Source: Bin5 sp965220715 (GTDB lineage: Bacteria > Chloroflexota > Anaerolineae > Caldilineales > Caldilineaceae). Taken from it: a stretch of DNA of 64,000 bases. A model generated the notes under the pieces. That model did not search any database. It was not told where the DNA came from and saw only the letters and a program-made list of their open reading frames with translations. Numbering within the stretch: position 1 is the stretch's first letter; each line of letters begins with the position of its first letter. Below are positions 36,499 through 45,257 of the stretch, in pieces. The DNA is taken from the NCBI GenBank assembly GCA_965220715.1, contig OZ244843.1, positions 5,642,001 to 5,706,000 of the forward strand, read 5' to 3'. The translations under genes and the position numbers were made by a program.

Positions 36499-37296
36499 GT
36501 GCGACTCAATCTTTCCGGCAAGACTGCCATCATCACCGGTGGGAGCGCAGGCATAGGCTTGGCGTGTGCGCAGGCCCTTTACGCTGAAGGCGTGAGTGTG
36601 CTGATCGCGGCGCGCGACGAGGAACGGCTGGCGGGGGCGCTGACCGCGATCGAGGCCCACGGCGACAAGAACGGCGCGCAAGCGTTGTCGGTAAGCGCGG
36701 ACGTGAGCACCGCGGAAGGGGTCGAACGGGCGAGTGCCCGTGCGCTCTCGACCTGGGGACAGGTGGACATTCTCATCAACAACGCCGGCTCCGCGCCAAG
36801 CGGCGACTTTTATGAGCTCAGCGACGATGCCTACCACGGCGCATGGGATCTGAAGCTGCTCGGATATATGCGCATGGTGCGGGCGCTGGCGCCGCAGATG
36901 AAGGCGCGGCGGGACGGACGCATCGTTAATATCGTCGGCGCCGCGGCGCACAACCCCACGCCGACCTTTCTCGCCGGCAGCACGGCCAACGCCGCCATAA
37001 TCAACTTTACAAAGGGCATCTCCCAGGATCTTGCCCCCTTTGGTGTACGCATCAACGCCATCTCGCCCGGCCCCGTGAACACGGAACGGGCCCGCCAACT
37101 CGCCCGCCAGGAGGCGGCCGCGCACGGCATCTCAGTGGAGGAGGCCAGCGCCCGCCGCATCGCCTCGGTGCCACTGAGCCGCATGGCCGAAGCGGACGAG
37201 ATCGCCGACATGGCCCTGTTTCTGGCGTCGGACCGGGCGGCCAGCATCACCGGCGCGGAAATACTCATTGATGGCGGAGCGACCGCGAGTGTCTGA
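36499..37296 (+). CDS. Short-chain dehydrogenase/reductase with altered active site
   Basis: 265 aa. The NAD(P)-binding motif TGGSAGIGLACAQAL, the DVSTAEGVERA segment, LINNAGSAPSG and the late INAISPGPVNTER show an SDR fold of 3-oxoacyl-ACP reductase type. The usual catalytic Tyr-x3-Lys (YxASK) is replaced by GSTAN in AGSTANAAIINFTKG, so both the Tyr and the Lys are missing. It may be a non-classical SDR or non-catalytic. GTG at 36499 has GAAGGAG upstream. The MFS gene overlaps its end by 26 nt, so both are cotranscribed. Confidence 0.85.
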   Translation: MRLNLSGKTAIITGGSAGIGLACAQALYAEGVSVLIAARDEERLAGALTAIEAHGDKNGAQALSVSADVSTAEGVERASARALSTWGQVDILINNAGSAPSGDFYELSDDAYHGAWDLKLLGYMRMVRALAPQMKARRDGRIVNIVGAAAHNPTPTFLAGSTANAAIINFTKGISQDLAPFGVRINAISPGPVNTERARQLARQEAAAHGISVEEASARRIASVPLSRMAEADEIADMALFLASDRAASITGAEILIDGGATASV

Positions 37297-38551
37297 TCCG
37301 CTGCGCGCCTCGGCCCCGCCGGCCACGGCTCCGCCGGCCACGGCCCCCGGTTCTTCCCAAGGCGCGTACCGTTGGTACATTCTCGTTCTGGCCGCCCTGA
37401 CCCACACGCTCGTCGTGGGCATGCCGATGATGTCGCTGCCGGTCCTGTTCGACGAGATTGGCACTGATCTTTCCCTCAATCTGGTGCAGATCGGATACGT
37501 CTGGGGCGCGGCCTCGCTGTTGGGCGTTGCCATGAGCCTGACGGGCGGCGTGATTGGCGACCGCGTCGGCGCCCGGCGGATGCTGGTGTTCGCCTGCCTG
37601 CTCACCGGCGTCACCGGGGCGACGCGGGCGTTCGCAAGCGACTACGCCAGCCTGACTGCAACCGTACTGATAGCCGGTCTCTTCCCGATGGCCGCGCCGA
37701 TGAATGTGCACAAGACGTGCGGGGTCTGGTTTTTCGGGAAGCATCTGGGGATGGCGAACGGCGTTGTCTCCGCAGGTATGGCGTTAGGCTTCCTGCTCGG
37801 CTCGCTGATCAGCGCAACCTTCCTCTCGCCGCTGCTGGGGGGCTGGCGTAACGTGCTCCTCTTCTACGCGGTGCTGGCGGTAATCGTCGGTGTGCTGTGG
37901 GCGTTCACAAGATCTGAGCCGACTAGCGACGGGCAGGCCGCAGCGCCAACGGAGCGACTTTCCCTGCGCGACTCCTTGCTGCGGGTCGGCCGTCTGCGCA
38001 ACGTCTGGCTGCTGGCGGTGGCGATGTTTGGCATCGGCGGTGCGATTCAGGGGTCGCTTGGGTACCTGCCTCTGTATTTGCGCAATGAGGGTTGGGAGCC
38101 GGGCGCGGCAGACAGCGCCCTGGCCAGCTTTCATTTCGCCAGTCTGCTCTTTACACTTCCGCTCACCATGCTGTCCGACCGGTTGGGGAAGCGTCGTCCG
38201 CTTCTGCTGGTGGCGGCATTGATGCTTACGGTTGGCTTCGGCCTGCTCTCGATCGTACAGGGAATTCTTGTCTGGGTGGCCGTCATCAGCGCGGGCATCA
38301 TGCGGGACGGCTACATGGCGACGATGATGACGCTGATCATCGAACTGCGGGGGATTGGTCCGGCCTTTGCCGGTACGGCCACCGGCATGATCATGGCCAT
38401 TTCTCTCATCGGCGCTGTCGTTGCTCCACCGATCGGGAACAGGCTGGAAGCGATCGGCGCGGGTGTGCCCTTTCTCTTCTGGGCGGCGCTGGCCCTGGTC
38501 GGCTGGGTCGCGCTGACTGCGGTGCGGGAGGAGCGCCGAAGCTTGAGCTGA
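37271..38551 (+). CDS. MFS transporter
   Basis: 426 aa with about 12 hydrophobic segments. The loop between helices 2 and 3 has GGVIGDRVGARRMLVFAC and the loop in the second half has LSDRLGKRRPLLLV, both of the MFS motif-A kind (G.l.DR.GrR). An Ala/Pro/Thr-rich N-terminal stretch of about 30 residues precedes helix 1. ATG at 37271 is preferred to the TTG at 37268. It overlaps the SDR gene, so it may import or export the substrate or product of that enzyme. Substrate unknown; the branch resembles nitrate/nitrite and oxalate-formate type permeases only loosely. Confidence 0.88.
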   Translation: MAERPRVSDPLRASAPPATAPPATAPGSSQGAYRWYILVLAALTHTLVVGMPMMSLPVLFDEIGTDLSLNLVQIGYVWGAASLLGVAMSLTGGVIGDRVGARRMLVFACLLTGVTGATRAFASDYASLTATVLIAGLFPMAAPMNVHKTCGVWFFGKHLGMANGVVSAGMALGFLLGSLISATFLSPLLGGWRNVLLFYAVLAVIVGVLWAFTRSEPTSDGQAAAPTERLSLRDSLLRVGRLRNVWLLAVAMFGIGGAIQGSLGYLPLYLRNEGWEPGAADSALASFHFASLLFTLPLTMLSDRLGKRRPLLLVAALMLTVGFGLLSIVQGILVWVAVISAGIMRDGYMATMMTLIIELRGIGPAFAGTATGMIMAISLIGAVVAPPIGNRLEAIGAGVPFLFWAALALVGWVALTAVREERRSLS

Positions 38552-38637
38552 TCGCCACAGTAGACGCGGGGGCGCTGCAAGGCCAGCACCAGAGAATGTG
38601 TCGAAACGCCATGCCCTTGGGCAAAATTTCATACGAC

Positions 38638-38667
38638 TTGCCATCCCCCTGCATCGGTCGCTATACT
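38638..38667 (+). promoter_or_regulatory. Possible promoter of the Rieske gene
   Basis: TTGCCA at 38638-38643, an 18-nt spacer and TATACT at 38662-38667, about 160 nt before the Rieske ATG. Confidence 0.5.
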
Positions 38668-38826
38668 GGACAGGAACTGTATGGAGCCTTGCAACGTCGG
38701 TTACTTCACTGGATTAGGATGGAAGGGAAGGGAGCCTGCTGTCGCACGCTGTTTACCGCGATGATCCCCGGTTGAGAACCACTACTTTTTGCACGGATAG
38801 CGCAATACGAAATCAGGAGGCCAAGC

Positions 38827-40608
38827 ATGACAACCACCGTCGCTACTGACGCCTATCAGCGCATTGCAACTGTCGCAGAGGTCACCGAAGTTGGCCTGCA
38901 CACGGTCCAACTAAACGGCCACGTCGTCGTCCTCGTCCATCACGAAGGCGAAATCTACGCGCTCGACAACCGCTGCCCGCATATGGGTTTCCCCCTCGAC
39001 AGGGGCAGTGTACAGGATGGAATTCTTACCTGCCATTGGCATCACGCCCGCTTCGATCTCTGCACCGGCGGCTCTTTTGATCTGTGGGCGGACGACACAC
39101 CCAACTTCCCGGTGGAGGTGCGCAACGATGATGTGTATGTGGATGTCAGACCGCGGCACGATCCGGTGGAACACCAGCGCAAGCGGCTGGCGGTCGGCCT
39201 GGAGCGCAGTCTCTCGCTGGTCGTGGCGAAGGCGGCGATTACGCTGGTGGATGAAGCTGACGACACCTTGACTCCCTTTGCCGCCGGCCTGGATTTCGGT
39301 ACCCGCTACCGCATGGAGGGTTGGGGGCAGGGGTTGACGATGCTCACCTGTTTCCAGAATCTTCTGCCCAGCCTGGGACGCGAAGACCGGGCCAGAGCGT
39401 TGGCCCACGGCCTGGCGGCGGTCGCCACTGATTCAGCCGGCAGCTCACCCCGCTTCCCGGTAACGCCGCTGCCCGACGGCAGCCCGGATCTGACAACGTT
39501 GAAGAAGTGGTTCCGCCGCTTCATACTTGTGCGCGATGCTGAGGGCGCGGAGCGCTGCATCGTTACTGCCTTACAGGCCGGCGCGGGTCCGCAGCAGATG
39601 GCAGATATTCTGTTCAGCGCGGCAACAGATTTCCGCTATATCGATATCGGACATCCACTGGACTTTACCAACAAGGCCTTCGAAGCGCTGGATATCGTCG
39701 GTTGGGAACAGGCGGAAGCAGTTCTGACCAGCCTGGTGCCGGGCTATGCATCTGCACGGCGAATGGAGGAGTCCAATGCGTGGCGCAATCCCATCGATCT
39801 GATCGATCTGTTGGGCGATGGGCGCGCGCAGGTTCTTGATGCTCTCTCCACTGGTCAACCCCAGCGCGGCCGCTGGGCGGGGCGCGCCGGGCTGGCGCCG
39901 GTATTGCTCAGCGATGATCCGCACGCCATCGTTGACGCGCTGCTGGCGGCGCTGCGAGCCGGAGCCAGCGAGGTTGAACTGGCCGCCACGGTCACTTATG
40001 CCGCGGCGCTGCGCATTGCCCGCTTCCACACGAGCAACGAGTTCGGCGACTGGGACACGGCCATGCACACGTTCACCTTTGCCAACGCCGTCCATCAGGG
40101 TCTGCGGCGTTTGGAGGGGTACGAGTCACCGGATGAGTACCTGCTTCTGCTGCGGGGTGTCTTCGACGCCGCCATGAGCATTTATCTCGACCGTTTTCTC
40201 AACATTCCAGCTGCCCGGCTCCCGGCCGCCACCGGCACGAACGGCGCAGCCCCTCCGCTGCCGGCGCTGGCGGGCCTGCTGGATCAGCAGCAACAGGTGA
40301 ACGCCGCCGGCGGTGCGGTCGGCAGCTACCTCTTCCAAGGCGGCGACGCGGCTGCGCTGCGGGCGGAGCTGGGTGCGCTGCTGTTGCGGGAAGACCGCGA
40401 CTTCCATACGATTCAGTGTGTGGAAGCGGCTTTTCACCAGCACGACCTGCTGGCTGCCGAGCCGGATTCACAAGAGGAAGCTGTGCTGGCGCTGGTGGCG
40501 GCGGCCCGCTACCTGGGTGCACACGCGCCGACGATGCGCGCCCAGGGCCAGACCTTCGGCATTGCGCGCCGGCTGCACCGCAACGAGAAGCTGTTCGAGG
40601 GGGAGTAA
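38827..40608 (+). CDS. Rieske [2Fe-2S] protein with a large C-terminal domain of unknown function
   Basis: 593 aa. The N-terminal 110 residues are a Rieske ferredoxin domain: cluster ligands in CPHMGFPLDRG and CHWHHARFDLCTGG (C-x-H ... C-x2-H). The remaining 480 residues are mainly helical and rich in Ala, Leu and His (for example RFHTSNEFGDWDTAMHTFTF and QCVEAAFHQHDLLA). I do not recognise the domain; it is not the STAR-fold catalytic domain of ring-hydroxylating oxygenases, since the mononuclear iron motif of that fold is not visible. ATG at 38827 has AGGAGG 7 nt upstream. It probably passes electrons to or within an unknown oxidoreductase. Confidence 0.78.
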   Translation: MTTTVATDAYQRIATVAEVTEVGLHTVQLNGHVVVLVHHEGEIYALDNRCPHMGFPLDRGSVQDGILTCHWHHARFDLCTGGSFDLWADDTPNFPVEVRNDDVYVDVRPRHDPVEHQRKRLAVGLERSLSLVVAKAAITLVDEADDTLTPFAAGLDFGTRYRMEGWGQGLTMLTCFQNLLPSLGREDRARALAHGLAAVATDSAGSSPRFPVTPLPDGSPDLTTLKKWFRRFILVRDAEGAERCIVTALQAGAGPQQMADILFSAATDFRYIDIGHPLDFTNKAFEALDIVGWEQAEAVLTSLVPGYASARRMEESNAWRNPIDLIDLLGDGRAQVLDALSTGQPQRGRWAGRAGLAPVLLSDDPHAIVDALLAALRAGASEVELAATVTYAAALRIARFHTSNEFGDWDTAMHTFTFANAVHQGLRRLEGYESPDEYLLLLRGVFDAAMSIYLDRFLNIPAARLPAATGTNGAAPPLPALAGLLDQQQQVNAAGGAVGSYLFQGGDAAALRAELGALLLREDRDFHTIQCVEAAFHQHDLLAAEPDSQEEAVLALVAAARYLGAHAPTMRAQGQTFGIARRLHRNEKLFEGE

Positions 40609-40740
40609 GACTCTCTGCAAGGCGGAAAAAAGAAGAGAGAGAGAAAGCATCTCTCTCTTCACTTCTCATTGTGTACGAGACTTCTCGTTGTGTACGGGTG
40701 AAATTGCATGTTTCACACCGCCGCCGTTCCGGAGGACAGA

Positions 40741-41022
40741 TTGGCCGAAAAGATCATGACGCTGCACCCGGCTGGAAAGCAGGGCGTCAATATCGACAAG
40801 CGCAAATATGATATGGTACGACAGGCGATTGAGGAGACGCTGCAGGCGCAGCAGGGGGCTACGTTCAGTGAATTGACTGACGCGGTGGGTCAGCTGATCG
40901 GCGAGGTCTTCGATGGTTCAGTTGGCTGGTATGTGACGTCGGTCAAACTCGATCTGGAGGCGCGGGGCGTGTTGGAGCGGGTAGATGGCCGCAGTCCGCA
41001 GCGTCTGCGGCTGGTGAGGTAG
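40741..41022 (+). CDS. Small conserved protein, DUF6958-like
   Basis: 93 aa. TTG at 40741 is chosen because CGGAGG sits 5 nt upstream, a better site than for the ATG at 40708. Sequence: HPAGKQGVNIDKRKYDMVRQ, then SVGWYVTSVKLDLEARGVLE and SPQRLRLVR, consistent with a small winged-helix-like domain of the DUF6958 kind as I remember that family. It may bind DNA, but no target is known. It lies 130 nt after the Rieske gene and could be cotranscribed. Confidence 0.6.
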   Translation: MAEKIMTLHPAGKQGVNIDKRKYDMVRQAIEETLQAQQGATFSELTDAVGQLIGEVFDGSVGWYVTSVKLDLEARGVLERVDGRSPQRLRLVR

Positions 41023-41109
41023 AAAATCGCAATGCGAATTGTTGAGAGAAGAGACCAATATTAGAATCACACTATAGGCGCTACAAGTCTGAGACAAGGA
41101 CAAGTATGG

Positions 41110-41520
41110 ATGGCGACTCTAACCTTTGAAGTCTCTGATTCTCTGCTCACACGCGCCCACGAAGCAGCCCAGGCGCTGAATCGCCCTTTAGAGGATATAT
41201 TGGTAGGGGCATTGGCGGTCGGCCTACCCGATGTGCATGATGTCCCTGACTCGGTACGCAGTGAACTGCTGCAGATGACTTTTTTCGAAGAAGAATCACT
41301 TTGGCAAATTGCGAAGGGCGAAATGGCATCCGCAGAACAGAGAGAGCTGCAAGCTCTTCTTGACGTGCAGCAGCGCCCCCGTTTCCCACAAGAACAGGTG
41401 CGCTTGCAGGAACTGCGGGAAAGTTACGGAAAGGCTATGCTTCGGAAGGCACGCGCCTATGCGTTATTGAGTTTGCGTAGCGGTCAGCCGCTTCTGGCTG
41501 CTCTAGAAATGACTGATTAA
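41110..41520 (+). CDS. Small helical protein of unknown function, next to HNH nuclease
   Basis: 136 aa, unrecognised. The N-terminus (MATLTFEVSDSLLTRAHEAA) looks like a short strand plus helix, as in small antitoxin-like proteins; the rest is helical and Glu/Gln-rich (EQRELQALLDVQQRPRFPQE). ATG at 41110 is 9 nt after a GACAAGGACAAG tract. Its stop is 9 nt before the HNH gene, so the two form an operon. A partner or regulator role for the nuclease is possible but unproven. Confidence 0.6.
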   Translation: MATLTFEVSDSLLTRAHEAAQALNRPLEDILVGALAVGLPDVHDVPDSVRSELLQMTFFEEESLWQIAKGEMASAEQRELQALLDVQQRPRFPQEQVRLQELRESYGKAMLRKARAYALLSLRSGQPLLAALEMTD

Positions 41521-41529
41521 CCAGAACAG

Positions 41530-41954
41530 ATGGCGTCTGTCTCCGCTTCATTGCGAGTTTACGTTGCGCGGCGTGCTCAGTTCCGCAGTGAATATTGCCG
41601 GACCTCGCAGAGAATCAGCGGAGCGCAGATGCATATCGAACACATCTGGCCGCGCAGCAAAGGCGGGGCTGTCACTCTCGATAATCTTTGCTACGCCTGT
41701 GCTTGGTGCAACAGCTACAAAGGAACAAGACCCACGCCTTCGATCCTGAAACTCACGAGGAAGTTCGTCTCTTTCATCCACGCACGGATGTGTGGAGCAG
41801 CCACTTTGCATGGGGTGAGGCCGGACTACGTATTCTGGGAATCGCCGCCATTGGAAATGCAACGGTAGAGGCTCTTCACATGAACAACGAATATGTTCTT
41901 CCCGCCAGAAGGCATTGGATACTGGCGGGTTGGCATCCACCCCAGTTGGACTGA
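41530..41954 (+). pseudogene. HNH endonuclease, frameshifted
   Basis: About 141 codons. First frame: ASLRVYVARRAQFRSEYCRT, then QMHIEHIWPRSKGGAVTLDN and LCYACAWCNSYKGT, which is the beta-beta-alpha-metal HNH core (His-Glu-His, Asn, Cys-x2-Cys, Asn). After KGT the frame slips near 41734, where one A seems missing from the ACAAAG expected. The second frame restores THAFDPETHEEVRLFHPRTD, EALHMNNEYVLPARRHW and AGWHPPQLD. The usual N-terminal Cys pair of this family (RCEYC) is SEYC here, losing one zinc ligand. Either inactive or a single-base sequencing error. Confidence 0.75.
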
Positions 41955-42051
41955 TAGAACTCCGTCGATTCTCCCAAAGTCACTGGCCTCTTCGGAAAAG
42001 GTATGGCAACTCTGCAAGCTGCGTTTACTACACCGGCGCACAGACTGACCT

Positions 42052-43467
42052 ATGCCAAGGTATGATGCCGTCGTTGTCGGCGCCGGGTCGAATGGGCTGG
42101 CGGCAGCCATTACTTTCGCTCGCGCCGGCCACTCGGTCCTCGTAATCGAAGGCAAGGGCACGATCGGAGGGGGGAACCGGACTGCCGAACTTACGCTGCC
42201 GGGATTCCGACACGACATCTGCGCCGCGGTCCATCCCCTGGTGGCCGGGTCGCCCTTCCTGCGCACTGTGCCGCTGGAGCGTTTCGGCGTCGAGTGGATT
42301 CAGCCGGACATTCCGGCGGCGCACCCGTTGGATGATGGCACGGCGGTCGGCCTCTATCGTTCGTTGGAGCAGACGGCCGCGTCGATAGGCCTGGACGGCC
42401 AGAGTTGGGCTCGACTCATTGGGCCGTCCGCGGCCGACTGGCACAAGCTGGCGCCGATGGTGCTGGGGCCGCATCCTGTGGGCGTCCACCTGCCGGCGCT
42501 GATTCGTTTCGGCCTTTCCGCGGCGATGCCCGCCCATCTGCTATCGCGCCTGTATTTTCGTGAAGAACGCGCGAGGGCTCTGTTCGCCGGGCTTGCCGCC
42601 CACTCCTTTCTCGATTTTCGCCAACCGTTTACTTCCGGCTTCGGGATGTTGCTGGGGATTCTGGCCCATGCAGTTGGATGGCCCTTCCCCCGCGGCGGGG
42701 CGCAGGCCATTACCGATGCGATGGGCGCCTATCTGCGCGCACTGGGCGGGGATATTGTGGCGGGCTGGCAGGTGCAGTCGCTGGACGAACTGCCGCCGAG
42801 TCGGACTGTTTTGTTGGATGTGACGCCTCGGCAGGTTTTGCGGTTGGCGGGGTCGCGGCTACCGGCCGCCTACCGGCGCAGACTGGAGAGATATCGTTAT
42901 GGCCCGGGCGTGTTTAAGGTGGACTACGCGTTGAGCGAGCCGGCGCCGTGGCGGGCGCAAATATGCCGCCGCGCGGGCACGATCCATCTGGGAGGCACGC
43001 TGGCGGAAATCGCCGCGTCTGAAGGAGCGACGAGCAGCGGGCGCACACCGGGACGGCCCTATGTGCTGGTCGCGCAGCATAGTGTATTTGACACGACACG
43101 GGCACCGGCGGGCAAGCACACGCTGTGGGCTTACTGCCATACGCCACATGCCTCGACCACCAATATGACGGCAGCCATCGATGCGCAGATCGAACGATTC
43201 GCACCGGGCTTTCGGGACACAGTTCTGGCGCGCGCCGTGATCAACAACGCCGACTACGAACGGTACAACCCCAACTATGTCGGCGGCGACATCAACAGCG
43301 GCGTACAGGATCTGCGCCAACTCTGGACGCGGCCGCTGCTGCGGTTTCCGCCTTACAGCACACCGGTACCCGGCCTTTACCTCTGTTCCTCCTCCACCCC
43401 ACCCGGGGGCGGTGTCCACGGCATGTGTGGATTCAACGCTGCTCGTGCCGCGTTAAGACGGCTGTAA
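42052..43467 (+). CDS. FAD-dependent phytoene desaturase/isomerase-like oxidoreductase
   Basis: 471 aa. N-terminal dinucleotide-binding motif DAVVVGAGSNGLAAAITFARAGHSVLVIEGKGTIGG, with the GG-doublet region NRTAELTLPGFRHD of the CrtI/COG1233 family. Central PRGGAQAITDAMGAYLRALGG and the C-terminal FAD-contact CSSSTPPGGGVHGMCGFNAAR are also family features. ATG at 42052. Relatives desaturate or isomerise carotenoids, but many members in bacteria without carotenoid clusters have unknown substrates. No other carotenoid gene is in this window. Confidence 0.88.
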   Translation: MPRYDAVVVGAGSNGLAAAITFARAGHSVLVIEGKGTIGGGNRTAELTLPGFRHDICAAVHPLVAGSPFLRTVPLERFGVEWIQPDIPAAHPLDDGTAVGLYRSLEQTAASIGLDGQSWARLIGPSAADWHKLAPMVLGPHPVGVHLPALIRFGLSAAMPAHLLSRLYFREERARALFAGLAAHSFLDFRQPFTSGFGMLLGILAHAVGWPFPRGGAQAITDAMGAYLRALGGDIVAGWQVQSLDELPPSRTVLLDVTPRQVLRLAGSRLPAAYRRRLERYRYGPGVFKVDYALSEPAPWRAQICRRAGTIHLGGTLAEIAASEGATSSGRTPGRPYVLVAQHSVFDTTRAPAGKHTLWAYCHTPHASTTNMTAAIDAQIERFAPGFRDTVLARAVINNADYERYNPNYVGGDINSGVQDLRQLWTRPLLRFPPYSTPVPGLYLCSSSTPPGGGVHGMCGFNAARAALRRL

Positions 43468-43548
43468 GAGATAACTGCAGGGGATAGTGGATAGTGGCCG
43501 GAGACCAGTGGCTAGTGGATGGCAGAGCGGGTTGTCAGCGCTGGTTTT

Positions 43549-43609
43549 GAGGGGGGCGTTGCGGGGGGAATCCCCCCGCACAAGGGAGGGCCGCAGGCCC
43601 GACCGCCCA
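43549..43609 (+). repeat. Interspersed double-hairpin repeat, copy D
   Basis: Matches copy C in the first stem (GCGGGGGG-AATC-CCCCCGC) and has GGGCCGCAGGCCC as second hairpin, one loop base different from A-C. Downstream tail AACACCTTCGCTCGCC and CAGGGTCGCGAATTGAC to about 43748 recurs near copy A and at 21236. Confidence 0.8.
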
Positions 43610-43784
43610 GATGGGCGTCAGCCCCTGGCGGCGCCTGCGCCCGCAGGCATCCCATAACGAGGAGTGAGGGGAGAGGAGTGAGAAGTGAGAAACACCTTCG
43701 CTCGCCTCACTCAGGGTCGCGAATTGACTGTGGTTGAGTCGTTACTGTAAGAGTGCATAGTGGTGTTGACTGGCTAGGAGCTAG

Positions 43785-45059
43785 TCAAACAGTCTCCCCT
43801 TGCGGGCGCGCTTTCAGTTGCGCCCAGGGGCTGCGCTGCAACGACTCGAGTGCGTCATCGGTATCACCCTCTTCCTTGCGGAACAGGATATTCAGCCGGT
43901 CGCCTTCGTACTTAGCGCCATCGATTTTCAGCCGCGCCAAGCCAATCGGCAGAGCGATATTGCGCTTCCAGTTGCCGATGCGGACGATCAATTCGTCCAC
44001 GACACTGCGGTGCAGGTTTACCTCCTCCTTTGCCACCAGAGGCAAGGCGATGCTGAGTATGTAGTGGCCGTTGCGGGCGAAGATTTTCTGCGGTTCCCCC
44101 TGATAGTAGAGGCGGGTGGGGTCACCCTGCCCACCGCGTTCCAATACATCTCCGAAGATTGTCGCGGCCATCCGTTGGAGCATCTTCTGGCCCAGCACTT
44201 CCTCCTCGAAGAAGGGAACTCGAGAGATCGGAAGCGGGTGGAATGCTTCTTCGACGAAGGCCAGATTGCGCTGTTGCGCTTGGATCCAACCACTGAAGTA
44301 GGCTTCTTTAAGTTCTTGCGGGAAGACTCGATTGCAGACGACGGAATCGACCGCGTATCCATAGAGGTTGAGGTAGGCGTAGGCGCGCTGCGCTTCCTTA
44401 ATGACCATCTTCTCCGGGTTGATCACCAACCGCGTACTGCTGATGGCGCTATCGCTCAGAAGCAGGCTGGTGCGCTCCAGCACATCCACCAGGTCTTCGA
44501 CGCTCTCGAACAGGTCGTCATCCGGCAATGGGATATCGCTCATACGGGAGATGATAGGCCGTGCGATCAGGAGTGTTCGGCGCTCAAAGGGCATTATCTT
44601 CTCGATATACCAGCGAGCGACATCGGGAAAACTGAGCAGTTGCAAGGTGGACCCGGTCGGCGCGGCGTCAATGATAATGGTGTCATAGGCGCCGCTATCG
44701 GCCAGATGTGTAATGTGCATCAGGCTGGCGAGTTCCGCCATGCCAGGCAGCACCGACGTCTCTTCAGCGACCAGCGAATCCATCCCGCGCCAGGCGAAGA
44801 GTACATTCAGATAATCCTGCACTCGCCCCCAGTACTTATTCATCTGATGGAGCAGGTCGATCTCCTGCCCCCACAGATTGGGCGCCAGTTCCACCAACTC
44901 ACTGCCGATGGGGGTGTCGAAACTATCGCCGAGGCTATGGGCGGAGTCGGTGCTGAGGACGACGGTTCGGTAGCCCAGTTGGGCGCAGCGCAGCGCGCAG
45001 GCCGCGCTGACACTCGTCTTGCCGACCCCGCCTTTGCCCGTATATAGCAAAATACGCAT
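43785..45059 (-). CDS. ArsA/GET3-family ATPase
   Basis: 424 aa. The deviant Walker A motif MRILLYTGKGGVGKTSVSAA starts the protein; switch I STDSAHSLGDSFD and switch II IIDAAPTGSTLQLL follow, as in arsenite-pump ATPase ArsA and the GET3 targeting factor. A single ATPase domain means it acts as a dimer. The C-terminal tail (LRVDGAKYEGDRLNILFRKE-like) resembles the small alpha-crystallin-like extension of bacterial members. ATG at 45059 has GGAGAG 6 nt upstream. There is no arsB or other arsenic gene nearby, so a role in membrane-protein handling or an unknown process is as likely as arsenite export. Confidence 0.88.
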   Translation of the reverse strand: MRILLYTGKGGVGKTSVSAACALRCAQLGYRTVVLSTDSAHSLGDSFDTPIGSELVELAPNLWGQEIDLLHQMNKYWGRVQDYLNVLFAWRGMDSLVAEETSVLPGMAELASLMHITHLADSGAYDTIIIDAAPTGSTLQLLSFPDVARWYIEKIMPFERRTLLIARPIISRMSDIPLPDDDLFESVEDLVDVLERTSLLLSDSAISSTRLVINPEKMVIKEAQRAYAYLNLYGYAVDSVVCNRVFPQELKEAYFSGWIQAQQRNLAFVEEAFHPLPISRVPFFEEEVLGQKMLQRMAATIFGDVLERGGQGDPTRLYYQGEPQKIFARNGHYILSIALPLVAKEEVNLHRSVVDELIVRIGNWKRNIALPIGLARLKIDGAKYEGDRLNILFRKEEGDTDDALESLQRSPWAQLKARPQGETV

Positions 45060-45257
45060 CAAGTTCTCTCCGTGACTATATTTGCGGGCGCATGCCAATT
45101 CTCATGCACTGTTTATAAATAGGTACGCCGCACGGCCAATTTGGTTCCCGACAGAAGTCCGAAACCTAAAATGGCCGATACGGCGCCGTGCTGCTGCAAA
45201 ATCGACTGTGGCGATTGTGAATCAGATGGTTTTTAGCACCCTCATCACATATATTTA

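Noticed and set aside
43800..45047. 415-codon plus-strand frame
   Set aside because: Antisense to the ArsA-family gene.
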